64,000 bases of DNA, taken from Desulforegulaceae bacterium. Lineage in GTDB: Bacteria > Desulfobacterota > Desulfobacteria > Desulfobacterales > JACKCP01. Shown piece after piece: positions 8,041 through 17,389 of this stretch. A program made the translations under genes and the position numbers. A model generated the notes under the pieces. That model saw nothing but the letters and a program-made list of their open reading frames with translations. It was not told the origin of the DNA and made no database searches. The stretch's first letter is position 1. Each line of letters opens with the position of its first letter. The stretch is from contig JAVETN010000011.1 of NCBI GenBank assembly GCA_034006035.1, positions 1 through 64,000 on the forward strand. The letters run 5' to 3'.

Positions 8041-8736
8041 ATGGAACATCCATATTTGTTTTTGGTAAATTTTTTTGAAATTATAGGGCTGGGGGATTTT
8101 GCCCATGCCAACATCCACGTTATTTATACTTGGTTTATAATGCTTCTTCTTATAGGGCTTGGCTACCTTGGAGCAAGAAATGTTCAAATGATTCCTGGTA
8201 AAGCTCAGAATGTTTTTGAAGCTATTATTTCAGAGATTGAAAATTTTATGGTTGATACCGCAGGTGAAGAAGGAAGATGGTTTTTCCCAATTGTAGCCAC
8301 TCTTTTTGTTTATATTTTTATATGCAACCTTTTTGGTCTTATCCCAGGTTTTTTTCCGCCCACTGCAAGTCTTAATACAACTGCATCATGTGCCCTTGTA
8401 GTTTTTTTTATGACACATTATATAGGAATCAAGTATCATGGTATTAAGTATGTAAATCATTTTACAGGGCCTGTATGGTGGCTTATCCCAATTATTATGC
8501 CCATTGAAATAATTGGTCATCTTGCCAGGGTATTGTCTCTTTCCTTTCGTCTTTTCGGTAATATGATGGGACATGAGCTTGTTGTAACTATTCTTCTTAC
8601 ACTTGCAGGGCTTTATCTTGCTCCATTGCCCATAATGGCTCTTGGAATTTTTATTGCCTTTGTTCAGGCTTTTATCTTTTTTCTTTTAGCTGTTATGTAT
8701 TTTGCAGGTGCCATGGAAGTGGAAGAAAGTCATTAA
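8041..8736 (+). CDS. atpB: F-type ATP synthase subunit a
   Basis: Subunit a forms the ion half-channels of the FO motor. The 231-residue protein has the usual membrane helices and the key region HLARVLSLSFRLFGNMMGHE, containing the essential stator Arg (SLSFRLFGN), followed by a last helix rich in aromatic residues (FVQAFIFFLLAVMYFAGAME). An AAGGAGG ribosome site precedes the ATG. The F1 genes are not in this window, so the FO sector is encoded separately here, as is common in Desulfobacterota. Confidence 0.95.
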   Translation: MEHPYLFLVNFFEIIGLGDFAHANIHVIYTWFIMLLLIGLGYLGARNVQMIPGKAQNVFEAIISEIENFMVDTAGEEGRWFFPIVATLFVYIFICNLFGLIPGFFPPTASLNTTASCALVVFFMTHYIGIKYHGIKYVNHFTGPVWWLIPIIMPIEIIGHLARVLSLSFRLFGNMMGHELVVTILLTLAGLYLAPLPIMALGIFIAFVQAFIFFLLAVMYFAGAMEVEESH

Positions 8737-8820
8737 TTTTGGAAGCGTAATCAGTTTTATATATTTTCGGGTAATTTGTGAAGAAGCGTAATTAATTAAC
8801 TTTTTAAGGAGGATTTTTTA

Positions 8821-9099
8821 ATGGAAACACAGGCACTTAGTTTTTTTATCGCATCGGTTATAGGAGCCAGCTTTGGTCTTGCAATTGCAGCAGCATTTTG
8901 CGGATTAAGCCAGGGTATGGGTCTTAAAGCAGCTGTTGAAGGTATCGCACGTAACCCTGAGTCTTCAGGTAAGGTTACTGTTACCTTGCTTATCGGTCTT
9001 GCGATGATTGAATCACTTTGTATTTATGCCCTTGTTATTTCTCTTATCCTTATTTATGCACACCCTCAGGCAGAAGTAATTGCAGCTCTTCTTGGGTAA
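8821..9099 (+). CDS. atpE: F-type ATP synthase subunit c
   Basis: A 92-residue hairpin of two membrane helices with the polar loop ARNPE, the standard c subunit. The ion-binding carboxylate is Glu64 in IGLAMIESLCIYALV. Gln31 in helix 1 and Ser65 after the Glu align with two of the Na+ ligands of Ilyobacter c subunits, while the following Thr is Leu66 here. Proton versus Na+ use is therefore open but leans to Na+. A strong AAGGAGG site fits high expression, and a terminator follows. Confidence 0.95.
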   Translation: METQALSFFIASVIGASFGLAIAAAFCGLSQGMGLKAAVEGIARNPESSGKVTVTLLIGLAMIESLCIYALVISLILIYAHPQAEVIAALLG

Positions 9100-9130
9100 T
9101 TAACTGCTTAAATTATCAGGTAAGTGAAAA

Positions 9131-9168
9131 ATAAAAAAGTCGGGGACATTTTCTCCGGCTTTTTTTAT
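9131..9168. terminator. Bidirectional intrinsic terminator between atpE and uvrA
   Basis: A nine-pair stem (AGTCGGGGA at 9138-9146, TCTCCGGCT at 9152-9160, two G-T pairs) closes a five-base loop, with an A-run before it and a T-run after it. It lies between the converging ends of atpE and uvrA and can serve both. Confidence 0.8.
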
Positions 9169-9189
9169 TTTAAACCTCTAAGTCTTTAT

Positions 9190-12006
9190 TTAGTTTTTTA
9201 AAATTTGTTTTAAAAATTTTCCTGTATGTGATTTTTTGTTTTTTGCAATTTCTTCAGGGGTTCCGGCTGCAACAATTTCTCCCCCTTCATCTCCTCCCTC
9301 AGGGCCAAGATCAATTATATAGTCTGAAAATTTAATCACATCAAGATTGTGTTCAATTACTATTATTGTGTTATCTGCCTTTACCAGCTTGTCCAATACT
9401 TCAAGAAGTTTTTTTATATCGTCAACATGAAGTCCTGTGGTGGGTTCATCTAGAATATACAAGGTGTTTGTTCCGGTTTTTTTTGAAAGTTCCCTTGAAA
9501 GTTTTATTCTCTGGGCTTCCCCTCCTGAAAGAGTGGTTGCTTGCTGGCCAAGTTTTATATATCCTAGTCCAACATCTTTTAATGTCTGAAGTTTGCTTTT
9601 TATCAATGGTATATTGGTGAAAAATTCTGAGGCCTGATTAATCGTCATATTAAGGACATCAGCTATATTTTTTCCTTTGAATTTTATGTCAAGGGTTTCT
9701 CTGTTATATCTTTTCCCTGAACAAAGGTCGCATTTAACATAAATATCAGCCAGAAAATGCATTTCAATTTTTATTACCCCATCTCCAGAACAGGCCTCGC
9801 AGCGGCCGCCTTTAACATTGAAGCTAAATCTTCCCGGCTTGTAGCCTCTTGCCTTTGATTCTTCTGTTTTGGCAAACAGCTCTCTTATATAGGTAAATAT
9901 TCCTGTATATGTTCCAGGATTTGATCTAGGAGTTCTTCCTATTGGAGATTGATCAATGTTTATGATTTTTCTTATGTTTTCACTTCCTTCTATTGAATCA
10001 TATTCTCCGGGTCTGAAAAGGTTTTTTCCATTAAATTTATTTAAAAGAGCCTTATAAAGAGTTTCAATTACAAGGGTTGATTTTCCTGAACCTGAAACTC
10101 CTGTAATACAGGTAAAAGAATTAACCGGGAATTTTACATTAATGTTTTTAAGATTGTTTTTTTTTGCTCCTTTTAATTCAAGAAATTCTTTTGCTTTTCT
10201 TCTTTTGGCCGGGATTTCTATTTTTTTTCTTCCTGAAAGATATTGTCCTGTAAGTGAATTTGATTTTAGTATTTCTTTAGGAGTTCCTTGAAAAGTTATT
10301 TCCCCTCCTAAAACTCCAGCTCCCGGGCCCATGTCAATTATTTGATCTGAATGAAGAATTGTATCTTCGTCATGTTCAACAACAAGGACTGTATTTCCAA
10401 GGTCTCTCATTTGTTTTAAAGTGTTTATCAGCTTTAGATTATCCCTTTGGTGAAGGCCAATACTTGGCTCATCAAGTACATATAAAACTCCTGAAAGCTT
10501 TGATCCTATTTGGGTTGCCAGTCTTATTCGTTGGCTTTCCCCTCCTGAAAGAGTTGAAGCTGTTCTTGAAAGGGTAAGATATGAAAGACCTACACTGGAT
10601 AAAAACTCCATTCTGTCATTGATTTCTTTTAAAATAGGCTTTGAAATTTCACCTTTTTTTCCTGGAAGTTTTATTTGGGATAAAAACTTTTTTGAATCCC
10701 TGATTGCCATATCACAGATTTTTGGCAGTGTTTTTCCTTCAATTTTTACTGACCTGCTTACAATATTAAGTCTTGTGCCTTTACATGAAGAGCAGGGAAT
10801 AAAGTTCATATATTCTTTTATTTCTTCACGGGATGCTGAAGATTTGTCTGAATCTAGGTATTTTCTTTTAAGGTTTTCGACTATGCCTTCGTATTTTTTA
10901 TTTTTAACTTTTTTTCTGCCTTTGACCTGGTATTTAAAAGGGATCATATCTTTTGAACCATAAAGAATTGTTTCCTGGCATTTTTTTGGCAGATTTTCAA
11001 ATGGAGTGTAAATATCAGCATCATAAAAATTAAGAATAGATTCTATAAAATCTAAAAAATAAAACGAAGTTCTGTTTGCCCAGGGTCTTATTGCCCCCTG
11101 TCTTATGGAAAGTTTTTTATCTGGTATTATCATTTCAGGATCAAGTTCTGTGGTGTTTCCAAGACCGTCACATTCAGGACATGCCCCCTGGGGAGAGTTA
11201 AATGAAAAACTTGAAGGCTTAAGTTCTGGATAGTTGATTTGGCATTTGGTACAGGCAAGGTTTTCACTGAACAAAATATCTTTTTCAAGATCAAGGTTTA
11301 CTATTAGATTTCCATTTGACATTTTAAGTGCAAGCTCAACACTGTCGGAAAGCCTTTTTTCTATTCCCTCTTTATTGACAAGCCTGTCAATTACAACGTC
11401 TATATTGTATTTTTTGTTTTTGTTCATTTTAGGCAATTCATCAAGATCATAAATTTCATTGTTTATTCTTACCCTTGCAAAACCTTCCTTTTTAAGGCTT
11501 TCAAAAGTTTTTTCATGGGCTCCTTTTTTCTCAATAAAAATAGGAGACAAAATAATTAGTTTTGAAGATTTGGGGAAATTGATTACTTGATCAATTATTT
11601 GATCCACACTTTGAGCTTCAATTTTATCTCCGCAGGACCAGCAATAAGGGGTTCCTGTGCGGGCAAATAAAAGCCTTAAATAATCATAAATTTCAGTAAC
11701 TGTTCCAATAGTTGATCTGGGGTTATGGCTGGCAGATTTTTGTTCTATGGCAATTGAAGGAGAAAGACCGTCAATAGAGTCAATATCTGGTTTTTCCATC
11801 TGGCCTAAAAATTGTCTGGCATAGGTTGAAAGTGATTCAACATATCTTCTTTGGCCTTCTGCATATAAAGTATCAAAGGCAAGAGAGGATTTTCCAGAGC
11901 CTGAAAGTCCTGTTACTACAATAAATTTATCTTTGGGTATGTCTACATCAATGTTTTTTAAGTTGTGCTCCCTTGCACCTTTGATGGATAAAATTCTTTT
12001 TTTCAT
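9190..12006 (-). CDS. uvrA: UvrA, nucleotide excision repair damage-recognition ATPase
   Basis: UvrA scans DNA with UvrB and starts excision repair. The 938-residue protein has the two ABC ATPase halves: Walker A motifs [14 protein letters not shown] near residue 33 and [15 protein letters not shown] near 635, and two ABC signatures ([24 protein letters not shown]). Zinc modules are seen as [21 protein letters not shown] and CEACSGDG with [10 protein letters not shown]. The length matches the family. No SOS-type CTGT-N8-ACAG operator is visible in the 114 bases upstream. It follows pdxA on the same strand. Confidence 0.97.
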   Translation of the reverse strand: MKKRILSIKGAREHNLKNIDVDIPKDKFIVVTGLSGSGKSSLAFDTLYAEGQRRYVESLSTYARQFLGQMEKPDIDSIDGLSPSIAIEQKSASHNPRSTIGTVTEIYDYLRLLFARTGTPYCWSCGDKIEAQSVDQIIDQVINFPKSSKLIILSPIFIEKKGAHEKTFESLKKEGFARVRINNEIYDLDELPKMNKNKKYNIDVVIDRLVNKEGIEKRLSDSVELALKMSNGNLIVNLDLEKDILFSENLACTKCQINYPELKPSSFSFNSPQGACPECDGLGNTTELDPEMIIPDKKLSIRQGAIRPWANRTSFYFLDFIESILNFYDADIYTPFENLPKKCQETILYGSKDMIPFKYQVKGRKKVKNKKYEGIVENLKRKYLDSDKSSASREEIKEYMNFIPCSSCKGTRLNIVSRSVKIEGKTLPKICDMAIRDSKKFLSQIKLPGKKGEISKPILKEINDRMEFLSSVGLSYLTLSRTASTLSGGESQRIRLATQIGSKLSGVLYVLDEPSIGLHQRDNLKLINTLKQMRDLGNTVLVVEHDEDTILHSDQIIDMGPGAGVLGGEITFQGTPKEILKSNSLTGQYLSGRKKIEIPAKRRKAKEFLELKGAKKNNLKNINVKFPVNSFTCITGVSGSGKSTLVIETLYKALLNKFNGKNLFRPGEYDSIEGSENIRKIINIDQSPIGRTPRSNPGTYTGIFTYIRELFAKTEESKARGYKPGRFSFNVKGGRCEACSGDGVIKIEMHFLADIYVKCDLCSGKRYNRETLDIKFKGKNIADVLNMTINQASEFFTNIPLIKSKLQTLKDVGLGYIKLGQQATTLSGGEAQRIKLSRELSKKTGTNTLYILDEPTTGLHVDDIKKLLEVLDKLVKADNTIIVIEHNLDVIKFSDYIIDLGPEGGDEGGEIVAAGTPEEIAKNKKSHTGKFLKQILKN

Positions 12007-12120
12007 TTAACCTCTTTATTTTTTATACTTAGAGTCTGAGTTGGATGTAAAATTTATCTGCTCAGGTTGAATTAAAAGTCCTAAGACTTGTAATCTAAGC
12101 TGGATTTAAAAAAAATAAAG

Positions 12121-13125
12121 CTAATTGCCAAAGTTTTTCATATTTACCGCCTGAAGGGCTGCAAGTTTTATTGCCTCTATCATGCTTTGGGGATTGGCAA
12201 TGTTTTTTCCGGCTATGTCATAAGCTGTTCCATGATCAACAGATGTTCTTGGGAAAGGAAGCCCAAGAGTTGTATTAACTCCGTCTTCAAAGTGAAGAAG
12301 TTTAAAAGGGATAAGTCCTTGATCATGGTAGATGGCTAAAACTGCATCATAGGTTTTGTTTTTTGCTTTAAAAAACAAGGTGTCAGGAGGAAGGGGGCCT
12401 AAAACATTAATTCCTTTTTCAAGGGCTTTTTTTACAGCCGGAATAATGATTTTTTCTTCTTCATCTCCAAAAAGAGAATCTTCTCCTGCATGGGGATTAA
12501 GACCGCAAACAGCAATTTTTGGATTTTTTATTCCAAACCTTTGTTTAAGTGAAATATCTGAAAGAATAATTTTGTTTAAGATATTTTCTTTTGTAATGGC
12601 AAAAGGTACTTCTTTTAAAGGAATATGAATAGTTGCAAGAACAACAGAAAGACTTTTTCCATACATCATCATTGCATATTCTTTTGTGTTTGAATAGTGG
12701 GCAAGAATTTCAGTATGACCCTGAAAATTTATTTTAGAATTTTTCAGGGTGGTTTTGCTTATGGGAGCTGTAGCTATTGCCTGAGCTTTGTTTTCCATGC
12801 ATAATTTTACCGAATCTATTATATAGGTAAAAACATTTTCTCCAGTATCTGGAGGAGGGGATGAATATTTAAAATCTTTAATAGGTTTTCCTGATTCAAT
12901 AATCAAAAAATTATTAGTATCATGAAATGGTTTTTTGGGATTGTAATTGTTTAAATTAAAATTTATTGAAAAATCTTTGGCAGCCTTTTGGATTAGATTG
13001 GTATTTCCTACCATTACAGGACAGCAGATCTCGTGGATAGATTTTTCTTTAAGTGATTTAAGAACTATTTCAGGGCCTATTCCGCTTGGGTCGCCCATTG
13101 TGATCAGTATTACTGGTTTTATCAT
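12121..13125 (-). CDS. pdxA: 4-hydroxythreonine-4-phosphate dehydrogenase
   Basis: PdxA oxidises 4-phosphohydroxy-L-threonine in the DXP-dependent pyridoxal phosphate pathway. The 334-residue protein starts with the family signature MGDPSGIGPEI, contains the metal ligands in QGHTEIL and YHDQGLIPFK, and ends with HGTAYDIAGK. It is followed by uvrA after 114 bases and diverges from the dnaA-like gene across a 700-base gap. PdxJ is not in the window. Confidence 0.95.
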   Translation of the reverse strand: MIKPVILITMGDPSGIGPEIVLKSLKEKSIHEICCPVMVGNTNLIQKAAKDFSINFNLNNYNPKKPFHDTNNFLIIESGKPIKDFKYSSPPPDTGENVFTYIIDSVKLCMENKAQAIATAPISKTTLKNSKINFQGHTEILAHYSNTKEYAMMMYGKSLSVVLATIHIPLKEVPFAITKENILNKIILSDISLKQRFGIKNPKIAVCGLNPHAGEDSLFGDEEEKIIIPAVKKALEKGINVLGPLPPDTLFFKAKNKTYDAVLAIYHDQGLIPFKLLHFEDGVNTTLGLPFPRTSVDHGTAYDIAGKNIANPQSMIEAIKLAALQAVNMKNFGN

Positions 13126-13824
13126 TTCTTAAAATCCTTTTTATTTAATAAGTTGTCTGAGTTAAAATTTAATTTAGCGGGTTTAAGTTTGGCGAAATAT
13201 AAAATACACTAATTTTGTTTATCATGGAATCTTTGTAAAAGCTAAAAAACAATTTAGCCTGCAAACTTTGCTTGAAACTGGGCAGAACAGTGTTTTTAAA
13301 AAAGAACAAAATCTTTTACAATCATGTTCTAAAATCATTTGATTTCAGGAAGTTAAAAGAATTCAAGCTTAAAATTGAAAGAATAGACAAAATGTTTTTA
13401 AAAAAAATTGTCCAAGATTGCAGATTGTTAGATGAAAACCGAAGTAAAGCAGAGTAAATCTTCAAAAAACGGAGCTTTTTTAAAAAAGATGTTTTTTAAA
13501 ATATTTGATAAACCTCTGAAACCTACCAGAATATTTGACAAAACTCCTTAGATGAAAAAAACCTTGTATAATGAGTGCTTTAAAAGATATTATCTGGTTA
13601 ATATAGATAAATTCAGGATGTTAGAGTTTTTAAGGGTAAAGGACTAAAAACAGCTGTAACTGGATTTAAGTATGATTGACCTTAATCAATATCTGGATTA
13701 AGTATCTTGTCTATAAAGTTCAAGTTTAGTTTTTTTAAAAAAAATCACACAAATCATCGCTAATGTATAAATTTTGGGAATTTTTAATTTCCAGGAATTA
13801 GTATTTTTAAAAAAAAGTGTTGTT
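13126..13824. other. Long AT-rich intergenic region between pdxA and the dnaA-like gene
   Basis: About 700 bases with no convincing gene. A 61-codon frame at 13272-13457 has no good ribosome site and Lys/Phe-rich composition typical of AT-rich noise. No canonical TTATCCACA DnaA box is present, so an origin is not supported. Two sites matching the DnaA box at 7 of 9 positions occur: TCTGGTTAA at 13593-13601 and TCTGGATTA at 13692-13700, plus a weaker CTGGATTTAAG at 13660. Near-direct repeats of AATATTTGAYAAA occur around 13500-13545. Confidence 0.5.
13676..13704 (+). promoter_or_regulatory. Candidate promoter of the dnaA-like gene
   Basis: TTGACC (13676-13681) is followed after 17 bases by TAAGTA (13699-13704). 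The -35 match is good and the -10 weak. The second CTGGATTAA site lies in and over the -10, which would fit autoregulation by the product; this is inference. Confidence 0.35.
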
Positions 13825-15228
13825 ATGGATAATTTTTGTTCAAGGATTAAAGAAAAATTAAAAGAAAAAATGCCGGCCCATTCTTTCAATATGTGGATTG
13901 ACCCTTTGTCAATTAATTTGGAAAATGGTAATAAGGTTATAGTTGAGTGTAAAAACAGTTTTTTCAAAAAAAGAATTTTGGAAAACTACTCAGAAATTAT
14001 TAAAAAAGTTTTGGCTGAAGATACAGAAAAAACTGATCTTGTAGTTGATTTTACCGAGTCTTCAACTTTAAATTTAAAAAAGAAACCCAAAAAAAAGCAA
14101 TTATCCAAAAATATTGTAAAGCCTACACAAAGAGAAAAGCATTTGTTTTCTGATAATAAACAAATGAGTTTTTTTGGAGACAGGTTTAAATTTCAAAACG
14201 GAAGATTTCTAAGGGCAGGGTATACTCTTGATAATTTTATTGTGGGGAAAAATTCAGAGTTTGCTTATTCTGCAGCTCTTTCCCTTGCTTCTCCTAAAAG
14301 AAGAACTCCATATAACTCAGTTTATATTCAGTCAGACACAGGCCTTGGTAAAAGTCACCTCAGCCAGGCCGTAGGCCATCATATATTGACTGATTTTCCC
14401 CAAGAGGCTGTTTACTATGTAACTGCTGAAGATTTTACAAACGAGATGGTAATGAGCCTGAAAAGTGATAATATAAACAGCTTTAAGGAAAGATATAGAA
14501 AAAAATGTGATGTTCTTCTTATGGATGATGTTCAGTTCCTTTCAGGGAAGGCAAGAACTCAGCAGGAACTTTCAATGATTCTTGATTATCTTATGGAAGC
14601 TGACAAAAAAATAATTTTTTCAGGAAGTCTTTCTCCACTTGAAATTCCAAAGCTTGACAATCAGCTCAAATCAAGACTTTCCTCCAGCCTTTTGTCCATA
14701 ATTGACAAACCTGATTTTGCAACGAGAAAGAAAATAGCCAGAAAAAAAGCTGCTGCTTCAGGGTTTAATATTTCAGACAATATAATCGAGTATCTTGCAA
14801 GTGAGCTTACAGACAGTATCAGACAGCTTGAAAGTGGAGTTAATTCTGTAGGGATAAGAAGTTCTCTTTTAGGGGTTCCCTTAACTCTTGGACTGGCTGA
14901 AGAGATAATGGCTGAAATTACAGAAACAAAAAGGGAAATCACAATAGATTCCATTAAAAAACTTGTTTGTGATGAATTTGGAGTCACTGTTGACAATCTT
15001 GTTTCCAAATCAAGAAAACAGGCAATTGTTCGTCCAAGACAGATTGCAATTTTTCTTTCAAGGAAATATACTGATCAGCCTTTGCAGTTTATTGGAAAAA
15101 GTTTTAACAGGTATCATGCAACTGCTATTCATTCAATCAAAACAGTGGAGCAGGGAATTAAGTCCAGGAATGCATTTTTTAAACAAGTTGAGGTTTTAGA
15201 AAAAAAGCTGGAAAGCAAATTCTCTTAA
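13825..15228 (+). CDS. Divergent DnaA-family replication initiator (DnaA paralogue)
   Basis: The domain order is that of DnaA: a short domain I (MPAHSFNMWIDPL), a low-complexity Lys-rich linker, an AAA+ core with Walker A SDTGLGKSHLSQA and Walker B LLMDDVQFL, and a C-terminal helix-turn-helix domain (RPRQIAIFLSRKYTDQ). The 467 residues are a normal length. The usual box-recognition signature GGRDHTTV is replaced by N-RYHATAI, one residue shorter, and Walker A has Ser for Thr. Neighbours are pdxA and a glcD-like gene, not dnaN, so this is probably a second DnaA rather than the chromosomal initiator. ATG 13825 was chosen over TTG 13774 because it begins directly at domain I. Confidence 0.85.
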   Translation: MDNFCSRIKEKLKEKMPAHSFNMWIDPLSINLENGNKVIVECKNSFFKKRILENYSEIIKKVLAEDTEKTDLVVDFTESSTLNLKKKPKKKQLSKNIVKPTQREKHLFSDNKQMSFFGDRFKFQNGRFLRAGYTLDNFIVGKNSEFAYSAALSLASPKRRTPYNSVYIQSDTGLGKSHLSQAVGHHILTDFPQEAVYYVTAEDFTNEMVMSLKSDNINSFKERYRKKCDVLLMDDVQFLSGKARTQQELSMILDYLMEADKKIIFSGSLSPLEIPKLDNQLKSRLSSSLLSIIDKPDFATRKKIARKKAAASGFNISDNIIEYLASELTDSIRQLESGVNSVGIRSSLLGVPLTLGLAEEIMAEITETKREITIDSIKKLVCDEFGVTVDNLVSKSRKQAIVRPRQIAIFLSRKYTDQPLQFIGKSFNRYHATAIHSIKTVEQGIKSRNAFFKQVEVLEKKLESKFS

Positions 15229-15235
15229 AAAATTC

Positions 15236-16609
15236 ATGAAAAATAAAAAAATACTGGAAAGCTTATTTAAAATTTTTTCCAAAGAAAATATCCTGTGGAA
15301 AAAAGAAGATTTGTTTTGCTATGGGTATGATTCAAAGGAAGGCAATTATTTGCCTGATTTTGTGGTTTTTCCAAATTCAGCAATTCAGGTTTCCCAGGTG
15401 TTGAAGTTTTGCTGTCAAAAAAGAATTTATGCAGTTCCAAGAGGTGCAGGCACAGGCACAACAGGAGGAAGTGTTCCTGTTAAAGGCGGGGTGGTTATCT
15501 GTCTTTCTAAAATGAATGAAATTTTAGAAGTAAACAATTCTGATTTTTATGCCAGGGTTCAGCCTGGTGTTTTTACAGGAGAACTTCAGCGTGAAGTAAT
15601 GAAGTTTAATATGTTTTATCCCCCAGATCCTGCAAGTTCTGATTATTGTACAATAGGAGGAAATATTGCCGAATGTGCAGGGGGACCAAAAGCTGTAAAA
15701 TACGGAGTTACCAAAGACTATGTAATTGGTCTTGAAGTGGTTTTACCCACGGGAGAAATTATTAATACAGGGGTTAAAACTGCCAAGGGAGTTACAGGTT
15801 ATGATTTAACAAAACTTATCATAGGATCAGAAGGAACTCTTGCAATTGTTACAGAGGCAACTTTAAAACTTCTTCCTGCTCCTGAGTTTGTTAAAACAAT
15901 GATTTCATTTTTTCCGTCAATGAATGATGCTGCAAAAACAGTTTCTAAAATAATTCAAAATGGCCTTATTCCCAGAGTGCTTGAATATATGGATCATTTA
16001 TCCATTGAATGCATAAGGGAAGATGTGAACTTTGAACTTCCTGAAAATGCAAAAGCCCTTTTAATTATTGAATCTGACGGTAAAAAAGAATTTATAGATG
16101 CTGAAATTGAAGAAATAGAAAAAATCTGCAAAAAAAACAATTCACTAACTTCAATTATTGCCGAAGATCAAGAGGTTAAAACAAGGATTTGGGATGTGAG
16201 AAAAACCCTTTCTTCATCTTTGTTTAAATATGGGCCTGATAAAATCAACGAAGATATTGTTGTTCCAAGAAGTAAAATTCCCCAGGTAGTTTCAAAAATT
16301 GAAGAACTTAAAAATCAAACCAATCTTTCCATGGTATCTTTTGGTCATGCAGGAGACGGAAATATTCATTTTAATATAATCCTTGATAAAACAGATGAAA
16401 TATTGCATGAAAAGGCAGTAAGTTCGGTTAAAGAGCTTTTTGAATACGTAATTGCTCTTGGAGGCACCTTATCAGGTGAACACGGAATAGGAATAACTAA
16501 GAAAGAATATTTAAGTCTGGAAATTGATAGAAACCAAAGGGATCTTATGAGAAGAATTAAAAATGCCTTTGATCCCGGGGGGATTTTAAATCCGGGTAAA
16601 ATTCTTTAA
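15236..16609 (+). CDS. FAD-linked oxidase, GlcD/D-lactate dehydrogenase family
   Basis: The VAO-type FAD domain is seen in the first half (PRGAGTGTTGGSVPV, then GGNIAECAGGPKAVKYG and GVTGYDLTKLIIGSEGTL), and the C-terminal oxidase domain carries the metal/substrate motif GHAGDGNIHFN and GEHGIGITKKEYL. The protein of 457 residues ends FDPGGILNPGKIL, the canonical GlcD ending. Such enzymes oxidise glycolate, D-lactate or another D-2-hydroxyacid, normally with an iron-sulfur partner (GlcF), which is not adjacent. Substrate unknown. It starts eight bases after the dnaA-like gene and probably shares its transcript. Confidence 0.88.
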   Translation: MKNKKILESLFKIFSKENILWKKEDLFCYGYDSKEGNYLPDFVVFPNSAIQVSQVLKFCCQKRIYAVPRGAGTGTTGGSVPVKGGVVICLSKMNEILEVNNSDFYARVQPGVFTGELQREVMKFNMFYPPDPASSDYCTIGGNIAECAGGPKAVKYGVTKDYVIGLEVVLPTGEIINTGVKTAKGVTGYDLTKLIIGSEGTLAIVTEATLKLLPAPEFVKTMISFFPSMNDAAKTVSKIIQNGLIPRVLEYMDHLSIECIREDVNFELPENAKALLIIESDGKKEFIDAEIEEIEKICKKNNSLTSIIAEDQEVKTRIWDVRKTLSSSLFKYGPDKINEDIVVPRSKIPQVVSKIEELKNQTNLSMVSFGHAGDGNIHFNIILDKTDEILHEKAVSSVKELFEYVIALGGTLSGEHGIGITKKEYLSLEIDRNQRDLMRRIKNAFDPGGILNPGKIL

Positions 16610-16621
16610 TAAAGGATTAAA

Positions 16622-17389
16622 ATGAATAAAATAACCGGTATAATAATTACCTTAAATGAAGAAAAAAATATAAAAGATTGTATTTTATCCCTTAAAAAAC
16701 TTTGCCATGAAATCATTGTTGTAGATTCTTTAAGCAAAGATAATACTGTTGAAATAGCCAAGGATTTGGGAGCTGTAGTTTATTTACAGAAATATCTTGG
16801 TGATGGTCCTCAAAAAGCTTTTGGAGTAAAATATGCCAAAAACGACTGGATTTTAAGTATTGATGCAGATGAAAGACTTGAAGACGATTTAATAGAAAAA
16901 GTTTCTTCCCTTGAACTTAAAAACGAAGATATTGCCTATGCTTTTAGGAGAAGAAATTTTGTTGGCAATCACTGGATTAAAGCCGCGGGGTTTTACCCTG
17001 ATTATGTAACAAGACTTTATAATAGAAAAACTTCAGGTTATCTTGACAAAAAAGCCCATTCAAAAGTAGAAGCTCCTAAAATAAAAAAAATTAAGGGCCA
17101 TATTACTCATTATACTTATGAAAGTTACTCCCACTGGGTTGAAAGACTAAGCTGGTTTTGTACTAATGATGCCTGGGGATATTATCAGGATGGAAGAAAA
17201 GTTGGTAAATATAAACCTGTTTTAAGTGCTATTGGTGCTTTTTTTCAAAAGTTTATTGTAAAAGGTGGAATATTTCAGGGAGTTGACGGTTTTACTGTTA
17301 CATTAACTACTATGTTTAGGGCTTATATGAAATATACTATTTTAAATGAGATTCATGAGAATTCTAAAAACGAAAAAAAAGAATGCTAA
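16622..17389 (+). CDS. Family 2 glycosyltransferase, LPS core type (WaaE/KdtX-like)
   Basis: The GT-A fold N-terminus is clear: TGIIITLNEEKNIKDCI, IIVVDSLSKDNTVE, and the DxD motif in ILSIDADERLEDDL. These and the KxxxxKFIVKGGIFQGVDGF ending resemble WaaE/KdtX-type lipopolysaccharide core glucosyltransferases. It probably adds a sugar to the core at the inner face of the membrane. The gene overlaps the O-antigen ligase gene by seven bases and begins a polysaccharide patch running to 21.1 kb. Confidence 0.85.
   Translation: MNKITGIIITLNEEKNIKDCILSLKKLCHEIIVVDSLSKDNTVEIAKDLGAVVYLQKYLGDGPQKAFGVKYAKNDWILSIDADERLEDDLIEKVSSLELKNEDIAYAFRRRNFVGNHWIKAAGFYPDYVTRLYNRKTSGYLDKKAHSKVEAPKIKKIKGHITHYTYESYSHWVERLSWFCTNDAWGYYQDGRKVGKYKPVLSAIGAFFQKFIVKGGIFQGVDGFTVTLTTMFRAYMKYTILNEIHENSKNEKKEC

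Noticed and set aside
12007-12060. SOS operator upstream of uvrA
   Set aside because: No CTGT-N8-ACAG or related dyad could be found in the short upstream region.
13272-13457. Small gene in the pdxA-dnaA gap
   Set aside because: No ribosome site, no recognisable sequence, and composition typical of chance frames in AT-rich DNA.
13126-13824. Chromosomal origin oriC next to dnaA
   Set aside because: No canonical DnaA boxes, no dnaN or recF, and the DnaA itself is divergent.
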